NCBI GenBank assembly: GCA_002150815.3
Contig: NDFF03000325.1
Span: 1 to 64,000 of the forward strand
DNA: 64,000 nucleotides
Source of the DNA: Grammothele lineata
Taxonomy: Eukaryota; Basidiomycota; Agaricomycetes; Polyporales; Polyporaceae
Direction of reading: 5' to 3'
Made by a program: the position numbers and the translations under genes. Below, in pieces: positions 1 through 11,558 of the stretch; within the stretch, counting starts at the first letter, position 1, and the number at the start of each line of letters is the position of its first letter. Below the pieces are notes generated by a model that worked only from the letters and a program-made list of their open reading frames with translations, searched no databases and was not told where the DNA came from.

Positions 1-2
1 CC

Positions 3-95
3 TCCGTGAGCCGAAAGCGCTCTGCCGCAGCTGCCCTTCTTCCTCCTTCACCCGAGAAATCTCAGAAGCGTCAGGACTCGTATAGCATTCACTAA
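3..95 (+). CDS. 3' end of a gene running in from the left edge
   Basis: An open frame enters from the window edge and stops at TAA (93-95). It encodes about 30 residues, basic and Ala/Ser/Pro-rich, ending SYSIH. Short low-complexity tails of this kind are common on fungal regulatory proteins, but nothing here identifies the family. The frame is open by only 31 codons, so a chance frame cannot be excluded. Confidence 0.35.
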   Translation, partial: SVSRKRSAAAALLPPSPEKSQKRQDSYSIH

Positions 96-1820
96 GTCAT
101 TGTACTAGTACTCATAGAACTTGTACTTAGTTGTTATTACTAAAAATGTTTAAGACGCCTCATTCAAGGGTTCAGATCTCAGACGTCGGGCGTGGGGAGC
201 GTACGGAGTGTGGTGCGCGACAGCGACGGCCTGCGCCGCGGCGGCAGCAGCGACGACGGCGACGGAGGTGAACGCGCTCGCGTCCCAAGTCGCTCGGATA
301 AGCGCTCTACCAGATACGGCACGTGCCCAAGTATCTTATCAGGCAGAGATAAACGTTAGCGCTGGCCCTCCGAAAAAGGCAGGAGGTTGGTCGGGCTTAC
401 CATCCGTGACTCGTTCGACCGCATCTCGCACAAGAAATCGGCTGATCCTTCCGTTCTCCTCTCCTCAGTCTTCTTCCAGCCAGTGTTACTCGTTACGCAA
501 AATGTCTCAATTTCTGGCCTACCCTATGTGTCAACAATGCCGGACGGGGCGAGGGTCCCTCCTCGACGCCTCCGCCGAGCTCCCAAACCCTGAACAGTCT
601 CGACTCTCGACGAGCAATCCATGACAGATCGAGATGTTACCGCGGCCATTGCGGGTTGAGTACCATAAGTACAAGCTGATTTACAAGCACAACCTAACGG
701 ACCATCGACTACGTCAAACAAGCCAGTTCGTCTCGCCCTGAGTTTTCTTCTCGCCTTCCATACCCTTACGCCCCCTGGCCACGTTCACAGTGCCTGAAAC
801 TCTCCACACTCGCCCAACCACGTCGATCCTCCTTACACATGATCTACCCGGCGCATGCACAGGGGCACGCTTACTCAACACAAACACCCTCCTGGACCCC
901 ACAGCCGAGCGCTATCTCGCGCGCCCGCTGCTCACGTTTCAGCACCTGCGGTACAACTCCGAGCCTATGGACGTGGACGTGCGAGTCGGTTCCGGCCATT
1001 GATCACGGAGGGGGAGCGACGAGGGAACCGTATCTGGGACGAAGCTGAGAGGGGTAGGCGCGCTTCTTGGTGGGAGGAGCCAGGGCGGGTTCGCGAGCCT
1101 CCCTGACGAACACGCTTCGCGGTTATAGTAGACGGATCGGAACGCGGTCGACGACACGGAGTAGCAGGATGGTGCATCAGCGCGATTACAACGTAGGACA
1201 GGCATACGGTGGGCGAGGTCGCGGAGAAGGATGGAGGGTTCGGCGTGGCCTCGGGAAGCAGGCTGTGCGAGCGCTGGCCGCTGAGAACGATCTGTCTAAG
1301 CACCGTACGAAGCGGGCGGCGAGAAAAAGGGAGACGCTGCGCCGCCCAAGCATGACGAGCGCAAGGGCAAGACGATCCAGGTAAGCCCCTTCTCCAGCGT
1401 CACCTCCCTCCTGCCAACACATCTTTTGAGCCCGTCGTGCGGACCGACGCCAACGATCCCACAAGCGACAACCCAATCTGCTACAGATCTGACCGGCAAC
1501 GCGCGAGAAGGACCCCAAGACTACAAGTAACGCCGCCGAATCTTCGGCCCCCTCCCATTGCCCCTCTCCTCCTGCCAGCACTGAGCAGGTCTGTCGTCCG
1601 AGGCGCTGCCCTTCATCCGAGTTCTTTTAACGATCTACTAGTACTTGAGTTTCGCACCTTAGGAGACTCGACTGATCCATAGAACCCCACCAAAATCTCG
1701 ATAAGTTCGTACAATGCAATCAGCCCGCACGGTCAGCGATAGTTTCTCGCCGACCTCCGAGTCCTGTTCCTCCCATTCCCACCACGCCTCATTAGGCGTG
1801 ATTAGACGTCGGCACACACA
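96..1820. other. Intergenic stretch upstream of velvet gene 1
   Basis: No convincing gene was found. The frames of 60-130 codons overlap on both strands, show no splice-joined continuation and have arginine/serine-heavy composition typical of chance translation. The stretch probably holds the velvet promoter and 5' leader. Confidence 0.4.
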
Positions 1821-3319
1821 ATGTCCCTCCCAACGCCGCCGGGAGGTTGGTTCCGTTTTGAGCTTGGTGTGCTCGCTGGGCAAGTGGTCCGGTTTGAGAT
1901 AGAGGAGATACAGAAGGCGGACATGGGTCGCAGGTGCGGTAGCGACGTCATTCATTAGTCAGATGCCTCACGCTTACCTCGTGCCTGACACTGTCATCCT
2001 GCAGATATGGCCGCAAGGACAAGCGTCCACTCGACCCGCCGCCTGTCGCACGCGTCCGGGCATTCCAACTTGTCAAGCCCGGTACACCATACCAGTCTGA
2101 GGAAGAGATTGAGTTTCACGAGTGGGTCATCACCAAGGACCCTGTCTTCTCCAAGTCGAGCTCAGTCGTGTTGGATATCGTATTAGCGAGCTCTTCACAT
2201 TCGGTCTGGTATGCCACGTCGACCTCTTTTCCGTCTCAGGGCTCAGAGAGACTCAATACAAAGGCCCGAACAACCAGTCCTCGCTTACTGCGTCACCTGT
2301 ACAACTCTCAAGGCGGGGATCCGTACCGAGCTTTACACATGAAGAACTCCTGCTGCCGTTTGGAGCACTTTCGCAGGCGGGCCCCGCTCAGCCTCTGGTT
2401 CTTCCGCAGTTACCCCGCGTCGCTGAAGATGTTTCCATGTGCGATGCCTTTGTCAGTCAGAACACGTCACAGATAGTACCCTCATTTGAAGACGTAAGCG
2501 ATCTGGTTCGCCCCTTCCCCGGCGCAAACGGACCCCCATGCACGGAACATCTCGCAGGAGAGACTTACATGATCTGTTCTCTCGTCGAATACGAAGGCCG
2601 GAACACTGCGATGTTCGTGTTCTCGGTAGGACATCGTCTTTGCTCAATCAACCTGCATGCTGACACCTGACGCCATCACCTCCAGGATATTGCCGTGAAA
2701 CGCGAGGGGTGGTTCGCACTCCGCTACAGCGTCTTCCATACCCAGGACAAGACCCAAGGGCACGAAAAACTCCGCGTGCTCGCTGAATGTGACGGTGGGC
2801 CGTTCCAGATCTTCTCTACCAAAAATTTCCCGGGTCTTCAAGTGTCGACGGACTTGACAAAGGTATGCAGCCCTGTCCTTGTGGGAGATAGCTCGAGCGA
2901 TAACCAATGTTCTTGCTTTCCCTTTCAACCTTTGATAACAGCGTCTCTCTAAGTCCGGCGTGCGTGTCAACTCGCGCCACAACGAGCGGAAGACCCGAAA
3001 GCGTACCCGTGCTCAAGCTGCCGCGTCCTCCGAGGCCGGCCCGGACCATAGCAACGACGAGCATGACGCCACGTCCTCCCGGCCCCCCCGCACCAACCGT
3101 ACCTCCTCTTCTTCGCACCTCCTCCCCACGACTCCTGCTAGGTCCGTAGACCTCGCGCAAGCTGCTGCGGGCCTTTCGACCGCGACTTGGTCGCCGGCGC
3201 TCGTCACGTGCCGGGACACGATCATGCTCCCTAGTCTCCCTGGGCTCGAAATGCCAGATTCGCCCATGCGCGGTGTGGATTCGGCATCTACCGACGAGGG
3301 GAGCGTGTACTCCTTGTAG
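1821..3319 (+). CDS. Velvet-domain transcriptional regulator, copy 1
   Basis: Five exons (1821-1933, 2005-2121, 2187-2625, 2686-2862, 2942-3319) join to 407 residues. The velvet domain covers roughly residues 8-282. It begins with FEIEEIQKADMGRR, continues with a KRPLDPPP core and HVDLF, then AGETYMICSLVEYEG and MFVFSDIAV, and ends with ECDGGPFQIFSTKNFPGL. The exon 5 tail is basic and then Ser/Pro-rich. Velvet proteins are fungal DNA-binding regulators with an NF-kB-like fold that form homo- and heterodimers controlling development and secondary metabolism. I could not assign it to VeA, VelB or VosA. The start is the first ATG in frame with the domain, and the second velvet gene (45368-46817) starts at the equivalent place. 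Intron 2 uses the less common donor GTGGGT. The gene is tail-to-tail with BTB-1. Confidence 0.88.
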
Positions 3320-3901
3320 TGAAAGCACGGCCTCTAGGAGTGTGCGCCGTGGTCGGCGCCGGTGCTAGTCATCGGTCTCTATCCGCCTGCGCCGGCGTGG
3401 GTCCCGTCACGATTGCCACTCGCAGACGGGGCGCGAGGAGGGCTTCGAAATGTTGGTTCGTGCATTTGTTTGTATATGACCTGGTCGTTGACCAGCGGGG
3501 TGTAATGACTGAATGACATGTTCATGTTCCAGTTCCCGTTGCTTCTTTGAACATCGCTCTTCTGTATTCTCGCATCACGCCTATGTGGTTGCTGCGACGT
3601 TTCTGATATGTCCGTATGCGCATCGTCCATAGTTAGTATTTCTCACGATCACTGATACGTTACTGTATCAACGTCGTCTCGTTTCTTTACCATATGTTAC
3701 GGCTCTCGCTGTTTCGTATGCTTGCATGAATGCTTGCCGATCGATGCCGTAGTTCTGATACTTTATTCCCCGGTATACTACTTGATACGATTGTACAGTG
3801 TGATTACCGATAGGAATCAAGCTGCAAGCAAGTGGACGATGTCGCCGCTGTGCGAGAGCGCGAGACCATGATGCTCTCGCAAGAATGATTGCATCGCCTT
3901 T
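3320..3901. other. Tail-to-tail spacer between velvet gene 1 and BTB-1
   Basis: About 580 bases with no supported gene. It is expected to contain the two converging 3' UTRs. No canonical AATAAA hexamer stands out close to either stop. Confidence 0.4.
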
Positions 3902-5160
3902 TCAATGGATCGTCCTCTACAACATCGCCTCAGCGCCTTCTTCGAAAATAAAAAAGGCAACGACACACACCTTAGTCATCGTCCACTGCACGACTAACTC
4001 CTTGATGCGATCTGCTAGTCCTTGCTTGCAGCGCTTGCAAGAAATCCGGTTCGCCAAAGGGTGCAGCGCGTTCTCAATCGCGCTCGCCGACTGATCTGAA
4101 TGTTCATTCGATTAGCGTCACAGTTGCACGTCCGGATCCAAGTGAACACGCGATTACGTACCCGGTCGCGCCTCCCATGCGAGGTAGGCAGAAGCGAGCG
4201 ACCAAGCGCGCGCGAGACCCTTCTGCTCCGACAAGTTACATTCCTCCGTTGGTGGATGAGGATGGGGAGGAGCGACGAGCAACCTCCGGAGGGCATCCAT
4301 GCGCCCTATGTGCAGGAACAGGAGTCGCTTGAGGTATATAGCCCCCATACGAATCGCGAGGTCGTTAGACAGGTTGGTCCAAGGGAAGGAGAGCAAATGA
4401 GAAGAAACAGGTATAGCGAGATCTCGGAGGTCGTGAGCCCCAGCGAGTGCGTAGACGACGATGGGCTGAATGGGTGCGCGCGCGAGAATGAGTTCGAAGA
4501 GGGGTCTCCCAGGGGCGACGTGTTCGTGTGGGGATAGGCCATAGATGGGCAGCGCGTCCGCGGCGGAGATGAGAGTGTCGAGCGTGGGATTAAAATGCGT
4601 ATACGGGAGGTTGTAAATCGTGTGGAGGATAATATTGAGTACCGCAGAGTGCTCTGGAAGAAAGATTACGTCCGTCTCTGAGTCGACGGCCGGCTCTGAG
4701 GTCTGAGCTTGGTCGTCCTTGAGAGGGAAAGTATTGTTGAAATGATTCGAAGAATCGAAGAGTAATTGCGTGGTGTGTACGTAGAAGAAGACTGAGTCGG
4801 AGGAGCCCAATACGACGTCGGGGTGATAGGGGCGTAGGTTCGCATCCGGATGGAAAACAGCGGAGATGCAAAGGTTGGTCGCGTCTTCCTGAATCCCCTC
4901 GCTGAACAAGTCCAAAGGGGAGCTTTCAGACGACTCATTCATATGATTTCGTGTGAGCTTCAAGTGAAGTTAAGATGAAAGCTATAACGCACTGAAGACG
5001 TTGCCCACTGGAATGGTGTGCTAGTATTCTGATACGAGATTTCCAAACATTCGGTGAATGTCTTGGGATTAGTGAGGGTCGAGAACGGATCGTTGGATTC
5101 GAGGTCCACGAGACCCATGCGAGGGTGAGGCAACTCGGAACTCTGCATGTTCTCTCCCAT
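3902..5160 (-). CDS. BTB/POZ-like family protein, paralog BTB-1
   Basis: Exons in coding order 4993-5160, 4162-4933, 3971-4095 and 3902-3916 join to 359 residues. The fold reads as BTB/POZ-like: a DVVLGSSDSVFFYVH strand-turn, an LLFDSSNHF helix, VLNIILHTIYNLPY, then a long helical back half (YALAGAHDLRDLA, MGAIYLKRLLFLH). The penultimate exon carries ISCKRCKQGL (CxxC). The 15-nt last exon encodes Arg-Thr-Ile-His and the stop. BTB domains mediate protein dimerisation and often recruit cullin-3; the role of this fungal family is unknown. The intron 1 acceptor is GAG, an unusual site chosen because its length (59 nt) and phase match BTB-2, so the exon 1/2 joint is the weakest part. A TATA-like ATTTATA lies about 75 bp upstream of the ATG. 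Confidence 0.78.
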
Positions 5161-5233
5161 GATGGATGCGCGGGAGGAAGGAAGACACAGGGTGAACGTA
5201 GTCGAGAGAATGATTCAAGACGTTGCGGTGACG

Positions 5234-5240
5234 ATTTATA
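5234..5240 (-). promoter_or_regulatory. TATA-like box of BTB-1
   Basis: ATTTATA on the plus strand (TATAAAT on the minus strand) lies about 75 bp before the BTB-1 start codon, a plausible core promoter position for a fungal gene. Confidence 0.4.
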
Positions 5241-5460
5241 TTTCATCCTTATAGCTCTATCCACGTCGTGGTAAGAGTCTGCAAAAGGAATTAGACTTCT
5301 GTCTCCAACGGTGGAGACGCTAAAGAGGGCTCTGGCCAGGACGACTTACGCAGTGGAGAATCGAAGTGTCGGTTGCATGCTCGACGATTATTGGCCGCCC
5401 ATACAATTTCCCCTCGCTTCCTTCCTCGCTTTGAGATATTCGGAATGCGACGGCCCGGTA

Positions 5461-5680
5461 TTCCCGTCCAGCGGCATGCTCTCTGGACGCACCCACGGGC
5501 CATGTTATGACGTCATACCCCACGAGAGTGTCCTCTTCTCAGAAGCATCTGCGGACGACGGGGAGATTTGTCGCCCATCTAAGGGTCTAAGACACTGCAA
5601 ACATCATGTACAAATCATTTCGACGTCGCAAACGCGTGTGCGGGGTAGCGAGCTCCTCAGCTAGAACACACTCACCACTC
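5461..5680. repeat. Upstream duplication, copy next to BTB-1
   Basis: This segment aligns by eye with 8325-8560 upstream of BTB-2. The best core is 5487-5515 against 8336-8364, 26 of 29 bases identical and ending in the palindrome TGACGTCA. Looser similarity continues to a GCTAG about 145 to 155 bases further on. The promoter was evidently duplicated together with the gene. Confidence 0.6.
5508..5515. promoter_or_regulatory. TGACGTCA palindrome upstream of BTB-1
   Basis: A perfect CRE-type octamer, the site bound by bZIP proteins of the ATF/CREB class, about 350 bp upstream of the BTB-1 ATG and inside the duplicated segment shared with BTB-2. Function is inferred from the sequence alone. Confidence 0.4.
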
Positions 5681-6807
5681 CAGTTCGTGGAGAGATCCTC
5701 GCCATCCCTTCGGATCCGCAACGTCACTTAGGTTTTCTATCGAGATAACATGTCTTTATGTGGGGTGCGGAGAACATTGGATTGAACGGAGAATATGGCC
5801 ATTGAGACGCTATACGGACTTGGCTGAGTGTCTGCTGCGCAGCTTGCGCTAGACTTGTAGCTTCCGCTTGTGAGACCTCGAGATCTGTGGAAGATATCTG
5901 ATCAAATGCAGCCAAGCCCGCAAATATGACTCAGTGGCCTCCGCACTGGGATATTTGGCGAGCCGGATACTCACCCTGGGAGGCGTCCTGCCCGAGAAAG
6001 TACTTCGTAGAACCTACCCCGCTAGGATGTATGTATTGTCGGTCCCGATAGGAGAAGGCTGATACCGGTGGTAGCAGCTGGTGTCAGATGATTGGCGGCA
6101 TGGAACCCCGAAAGAGCCTCAGGGATATTCGCCGGCCCTTCTTCAACAAAGCGTGGTTAATTCATGATCGGTCTATAAAACCCGAGCTCACTTTTGTCTC
6201 AGCCGCGTCCAGAGTGACGAACTGGCGGCAAGGGAGGTAGGCGTATGAATAGCAACTTCCAAAACCGTCGCGCGTCATTCAATGAGGCTGTGCGGCGGAG
6301 TCTCCCGGCCCGCTTGGTGGAAGGTCATCGGGCGGGAGTGTCCACGAATTTGGCGCAGAACGCCTAGCGTTGAGCGTGCTCAGACTTCGCGCCAACTTGC
6401 GGGGGTATAGTCCTCCAGTGATGGCGGAGCCGTTCGCTTGATGGTTTGTTGCGTCATTCTGACGAACGTGGTGGCGAGGTACCCGCTCCCCTCGCAGCGG
6501 TGGCCGTTATTTTACCTGTCTCCGAGTAGAAGCCGACGGATTGGCGGTAAGCACTGAGATCGGGGAAATGGCAACATACTTGCAGTGTTCGCGGCCATGG
6601 CGTTCCATTTGGACTGCGTAAGCGCCCATGACACGGTGGAGCACGCTCAAGAGGCTTGCAGGGGATGACAGTACTTGGATCGAGAAAGACCATATATGTA
6701 CTCATACATTCGCCGAGATAAAACCGGACATGATACTCGTACAAACCGGGACAGCGAAGATCATACTCCTGGTAAGGCAGTCGTGGCTTTGTCTCCACTT
6801 CATCGAG

Positions 6808-8033
6808 TCAATGGATCGTCCTCTGTCGCTAGAACGTGTCAATGCCGTACCTGCGAGCAAGGTGGGCTGTTACTACGCACCTTAAATATCACCCACTGCA
6901 CGACAATCTCCCTGATGCGATCTTCCAATCCCCGTTTGAAGAGAGCGCAGGATATCATGCTGACGAGAGGGTTGAGTGTGCCCTCGATTGTGCTCGCCGA
7001 CATATCTACGCGTTCGTCCTAGCGGCGTCAGTAGCGTCTCGCATAACATAGCAGCCTACAAACAACGCACCTGGCTGCGTGTCCCACGAGAGGTATGAAG
7101 ATACGAGGGTCTACGCGCGCGTGACGGCTTGCTGCGCTAGCAAGTCGCGCTCCCTCGTCGGTGGATGCGGATAGAGAGGCGAGACAAGCAGCTTTCGGAG
7201 CGCGTCCATGCGTCCCATTTGTAAGAATAAGAGGCGTTCGAGGTACATCGCGCTCATGCGCAGAACGATGTCATCGGAGAGAGAGGCAAGTGGGAAGGAG
7301 AGCAGATATGACGAAGTTGGAATGGCGAGATGTGGAAGATCATGGGCGCCAGCGAGCGCATAAACGAGGATGGGCTGAATAGGCGCACGAGCGAGGAGGA
7401 GCTCGAAAAGGGGTTTCAGAGGACCGACGTGCTCGTGGGGGGACAGGCCGTAGGTAAGAAGCACATCCACAGCTGAGATCAGATCTTGGGGCGTGGGGTT
7501 GAAGGGTGCGCAGTAGAGGTCGTATATGGTGTGCAGGCGAATAGTTACGACGGGTGAGTGCTCTGGGAGAGCGACTATATTCGTCTTCAGTTTAATGGCC
7601 GGACCGGTGATTTGAGCGTCATCGCGATTACGCGGCAAGATGTTGTTGAAGCCGTTCGAAGACGCGGAGAGGAGTTGTTCGGTGTGGGCATAGAAGAAGA
7701 CGTTGTCAGAGGAAACCAAGATGATATCCGGCTCGTTGACATGAAGGTTTGCGGCTGGGCCGAAAATCGCGGATATAGAAATGGAAGTGCCCTCTGTTTC
7801 GCCGATGTAGTCGGACTCCCCGGACGGAGAGCGACTTTGTCGGGAATCCTGAATCAGAGATCTCGTATTAGGAGCACGTAAGAGGGGATATCAAAGTTGT
7901 AACGTACGGGAGGCATCTCCAACTGGACTGGCGTTTCAACGTGCCCCCGCGGTATTCTGAGGAAACTGGCGAACGCATCGGGATGGACGAAGGTAGAGAA
8001 GGGAACATCGAAACTGACGCTCATGGGGTTCAT
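6808..8033 (-). pseudogene. BTB-2, paralog of BTB-1 broken by a nonsense codon
   Basis: Exons 7908-8033, 7071-7848, 6881-7005 and 6808-6822 match BTB-1 in intron phases, in the 59-nt first intron, in the 125-nt third exon and in the last exon encoding RTIH. Reading through would give 347 residues. In exon 2 the codon for the conserved Trp of the RAW motif (AWSLA in BTB-1) is TAG at 7111-7113, which ends the product at 287 residues and removes the C-terminal module. In the next exon the second Cys of the CxxC pair is also gone (ISCALFKRGL). Both changes fit loss of function. A truncated but active BTB domain remains possible because the N-terminal frame is fully open. Confidence 0.75.
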
Positions 8034-8324
8034 GGCCGCGTGACGTATAGCAGGGTCGCAGATGGCTCTTTCGATTGCGGTGTGGCGGGAGGTGGTTGGG
8101 ACACGCAAGGGACACGTCGCCGCACCGGGTAACTGCGGCCCTGGGGTCTATATCGCGTCTTGGCACCTCGGTTGACGTCGGGGTGACCAGTGTCCACTAC
8201 GGGAAGTGTGTTGCCATCACAAATTTGCGGGCGCGTCGAAGATGTCCCTTGCGCCAACCTGTGAAACCTGGACTCGTGAGGTCAACGGCATAAGTTTGAC
8301 GTTGCGATATGCCTGCTCGGGGAA

Positions 8325-8560
8325 CAGGTTCCTGAACGCACCCACGTACCATGCTATGACGTCAAACAGGGCTAATGCACCCCAGCTTGCTAGGCGGACC
8401 GGTCCCCATGGAAGCTTGTGGACCCATAGAGCGAACTGGCTACGAAGATACCGGAGAGAGCTTCTGCTTCGTGCCGCGTCCACGTCGGCAGCGTGTATGG
8501 GGAGCAACGAACTCCCCGGCTAGAGCGCCCGATGTTCACCACACATCGTTCCGGGTGTGG
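8325..8560. repeat. Upstream duplication, copy next to BTB-2
   Basis: Counterpart of 5461-5680. The conserved core (8336-8364) ends in TGACGTCA, about 325 bp upstream of the BTB-2 start codon, a spacing close to that at BTB-1. Confidence 0.6.
8357..8364. promoter_or_regulatory. TGACGTCA palindrome upstream of BTB-2
   Basis: The same CRE-type octamer and flanks as the site upstream of BTB-1, retained even though the downstream gene carries a nonsense codon. Confidence 0.35.
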
Positions 8561-10285
8561 ATCTCCGTCAACCTCTCGGACGGCTCTTTTGAGCTATGCC
8601 AATACAGAGAGACTTTGGCAGTCATGCCGTCACTATGAGGACAGCGTTGGAGCCCGAAAGCATGGCAGAAAACGGAACTCGGCTTGGTCGGCGTCTCAGC
8701 GTGCCAGATTCAAAGCGTTGGTCTTAAATTGGGGAGGGGAAGCCCCAGCTAAGTCTCTTGATAAAAAGCAACTACGTCCACACAGTCAATTGACGTCCAC
8801 GCGATCTGCGCTCCCAAAAATTTGCTTACCCATCGCCTTGGAAAAGGGCCCACTATTATGGCTGCTCCCTAGCCGCAGTGAAAATTGATAGGCCCAGCGT
8901 GGTACCGGCAAGATGGGTGAAACAGGGACTGTTGAACTGATAGAACAAGCAGCTCGAAAAAGCGCAGAAGCAAGCATTTCAGAGGTCCTATGCAGTAGCG
9001 CCGCGGTACAGAGGAGGCGAGTACAGAGACGACCGGTGGATGGTGCAAAACGTGGCCCAGGCGAGGGCGAGATGATCATGCGGAGGATGCCGGGTATCAA
9101 GCGCTCGCTGACAAATTGTAATGAGACCGGTCAACGCGCTTGTAATCGGCGGAGGATGACCCTTTCAGCTTTCCGAGCCGCCAGCCGCCTCTCAGTTCGT
9201 GAATGACTCTATGTATGGAGGTGTTTCCCATTATTGAGTGAGATTATGATACCCTTAGGCTCGGTATGTTCGACTGGTATCAGCGCACCTGGAGCTAGCA
9301 GCCTGACTTCCAGAATCAAGTATAGGGACATCGGTACAACTGACACTGTTCCAACGACAAGGCCTCAAAGGAACACGCAGCACCCTTCCAGCGCTATCAC
9401 CGTAGCGCGACCCCGAGCATGCATGGGAAGTAGCTTGTCTCCTCACTTCCACAAGAACGTAGGCCGGCTGGCGACCGTATCTTTCCACTGGTCCTCAGAC
9501 GGGTACAGCAACCTGCTCCGGCTGATTCCTGAACCAGCGTTAACCTCGTCGCCTCCCTCTCCCAACACTGGCTGTCGAACTAACAGCAAGCGAGTTGACC
9601 TCCCCAGCGGGGTGGGGCTTCGGCGGTAATACGCGGCCGCAGCGACAGCTTGGAAGTTGGGGCGCACACGTGCACGACGAGTACGTCGCACTACCCCCCG
9701 CGCGCGGCGAGCCCCAAGAGCTTGCGAAACATGCGCTGGCGCGCATTGAGGATCGCGCGCATAGGCAGGTCTAGCGCGTAGACATTCTAGCTCCCGCAGC
9801 ACAGGTTCGCGAACAGCTGCGACTTCGCGCGCCCGCGCGAGGGCAGCCTCAGTGTTGGGGGGCCTCGGCACAAGTTCAATCGAGCTGCGCGCGTGATGAA
9901 CGCGTCTAGGGACGAGATAGCGCATGCGCGTGTGACGGCGGCGCTTTGAGGCTGCGGAGAGAGGATGCGCTTGAAAGGAGATGTCATATCCGCCCGAGGC
10001 GACGGGGTTTGCGCCTTGAGCTTCTGAAACATGAGTTCCGTTGAGCCGATCATAGAACGGGGTATAGAGAGAGCTCACAGAAGGTGCGATCGACACGGCT
10101 TGCTCACGGTCCAGCGCGACGTACCGCAGGTGCGGCATAGATCGGTACGGAACTCTATGGACATTCTAATCATTACTGCACAGCGGATTATCGAAGTAGT
10201 ATTCGCAATCTGGCTCCCCCGTATTCTATGAGCTCCACGAGTAGCTGCGCGCGCATTCTATAGTCCTGACGACACCGCCCTGCGC

Positions 10286-11558
10286 TCACACAAGGTCCTG
10301 CGTGAGCACGTACCGGTACCGCACCTTGTTATCCTTCAAGTCCTGCAGCGCACTCCCCACGTCCTTCATCGGCCTCTCCTCGATCCACGGCCGGATCCCC
10401 TTCGCGCGCGCGAGCTCGAGCATCTCCAAACAGTCCTCCTTGCTCCCGATCTTGCTCCCTCCGACCATGCTCCCGCTCGAGACGAAGTTGAACGCGTGCA
10501 CGGGCGGGAGCGGGTCGTCCGTGTCCGGGAGGCCGACGGTGATGAAACGGCCGTGGACGTAAAGCATGGAGAGGAAGTCGCCGAGCGGGAGCTTGTCGCC
10601 GAGGACGTCGCGCGTCGAGAGGAGGATGTCGAGCGTCTGCGGGTAGTCTTTCCAGAATTCCTGTGTAACGAGACGTCAGTGTCCGCCGTCGACGAAGTAG
10701 GCTCGCAGATGAGAACGAGAGGAGGAGCACTCACGTGCGCCTCAGTGTCCACGATGTGGTCGGCGCCCATCTTCTTGATGTCGTCCACCTTCGTCTTGTC
10801 ATGCGTGAACGCATATACCTCCGCGCCCATCGCCTTCGCCCACATGACCGCGTAGTGCCCGAGCCCGCCGATGCCCATGATTCCGACCCTCTTACCCGGC
10901 CCACAGCCGTGAGTCTTGAGTGGCGAGTAGACGGTGAGGCCTGCGCACATCATCGACGCGGCATGGCGAGGCTCGATCTCGTTGGGGATGGGGAAGACGA
11001 AGCGTTGGTGGGCGCGAATGGCAGTCGAGTATCCGCCCTGAGCGACTACGCCGTCGGGATAGACCGCGTTCTGAGCGCATATAGCCACGTCTCGTTAGCT
11101 CTGAGTGGCTGGGAAAGGGAGAGCACAGCGCACGTAGGTGTCGATCCCGTTCGGACAGTAGTTCTCATACCCGTCCTTGCAAGCGCGGCAGGAGAGGCAG
11201 CTACCGCGTTGCGCGCCGACTCCGACAGTGTCCCCGACGCTGATGTCTTTGACGTTGTCGCCGACGCGGGTGACGGTGCCGACAATCTCGTGGCCGACGA
11301 CAAGAGGCAGCCTAGAATCGCCCCAGCCCTGAGTGAGCGTATGGACGTCGGAGCCACATACGCCGCAGTGTGTGATGGAGAGCTCGACGTCGTCTGGTTG
11401 GAATGTCTTGGGTTTGAAGTCAGTGACCTTGAGGTCGTTCCACTTGGATGGATCTAGGGCACGCAGGGCACGAATGAGAGCGGTCTCGTGAGCAAGATTA
11501 AGATGGGTGACATACCTGTGAGAGCGTACCCTTTGAACTGGACTGGCTTGTTCGACAT
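10286..11558 (-). CDS. Zinc-dependent NADP alcohol dehydrogenase (cinnamyl/ADH6 type)
   Basis: Exons 11516-11558, 11134-11453, 10735-11070 and 10286-10660 join to 357 residues, the usual length for this medium-chain dehydrogenase group. Catalytic zinc ligands are visible in CGVCGSD (Cys near residue 47), GHEIVG (residues 68-73) and MMCAG. The structural zinc lobe has four Cys in GSCLSCRACKDGYENYC. The Rossmann signature is GIGGLGHYAVMWAKAMG. The TY-NAVYPDG joint across intron 2 is typical of ADH6-like enzymes, which reduce aromatic and aliphatic aldehydes with NADPH in the cytosol. In wood-decay fungi such enzymes act on lignin-derived aldehydes, but that substrate is inference. A TATATAAA on the minus strand lies about 60 bp before the ATG. 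Confidence 0.92.

Larger units (their letters stand above)
5161..6807. other. Spacer between BTB-1 and BTB-2
   Basis: The left part is the BTB-1 upstream region and includes a segment duplicated upstream of BTB-2. Further right, a TATAAA at 6174-6179 precedes a 40-codon frame at 6245-6367 that I do not call as a gene. Nothing else is supported. Confidence 0.4.
8034..10285. other. Gene-poor stretch between BTB-2 and the alcohol dehydrogenase
   Basis: It contains the BTB-2 upstream duplication and then about 1.7 kb without a supported gene. The longest frame (9443-10138, minus strand, 231 codons) is very Arg/Ala-rich and sits in GC-rich sequence open in several frames at once, so I do not call it. 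Confidence 0.35.

Noticed and set aside
6245..6367. 40-codon plus-strand frame preceded by TATAAA at 6174
   Set aside because: Too short to judge, with no signal peptide or known motif. Kept only as a note.
9443..10138. 231-codon minus-strand frame between BTB-2 and the alcohol dehydrogenase
   Set aside because: Arg/Ala-rich composition, and all three minus frames are open over long parts of this GC-rich stretch. No motif, no splice-joined partner and no family resemblance.
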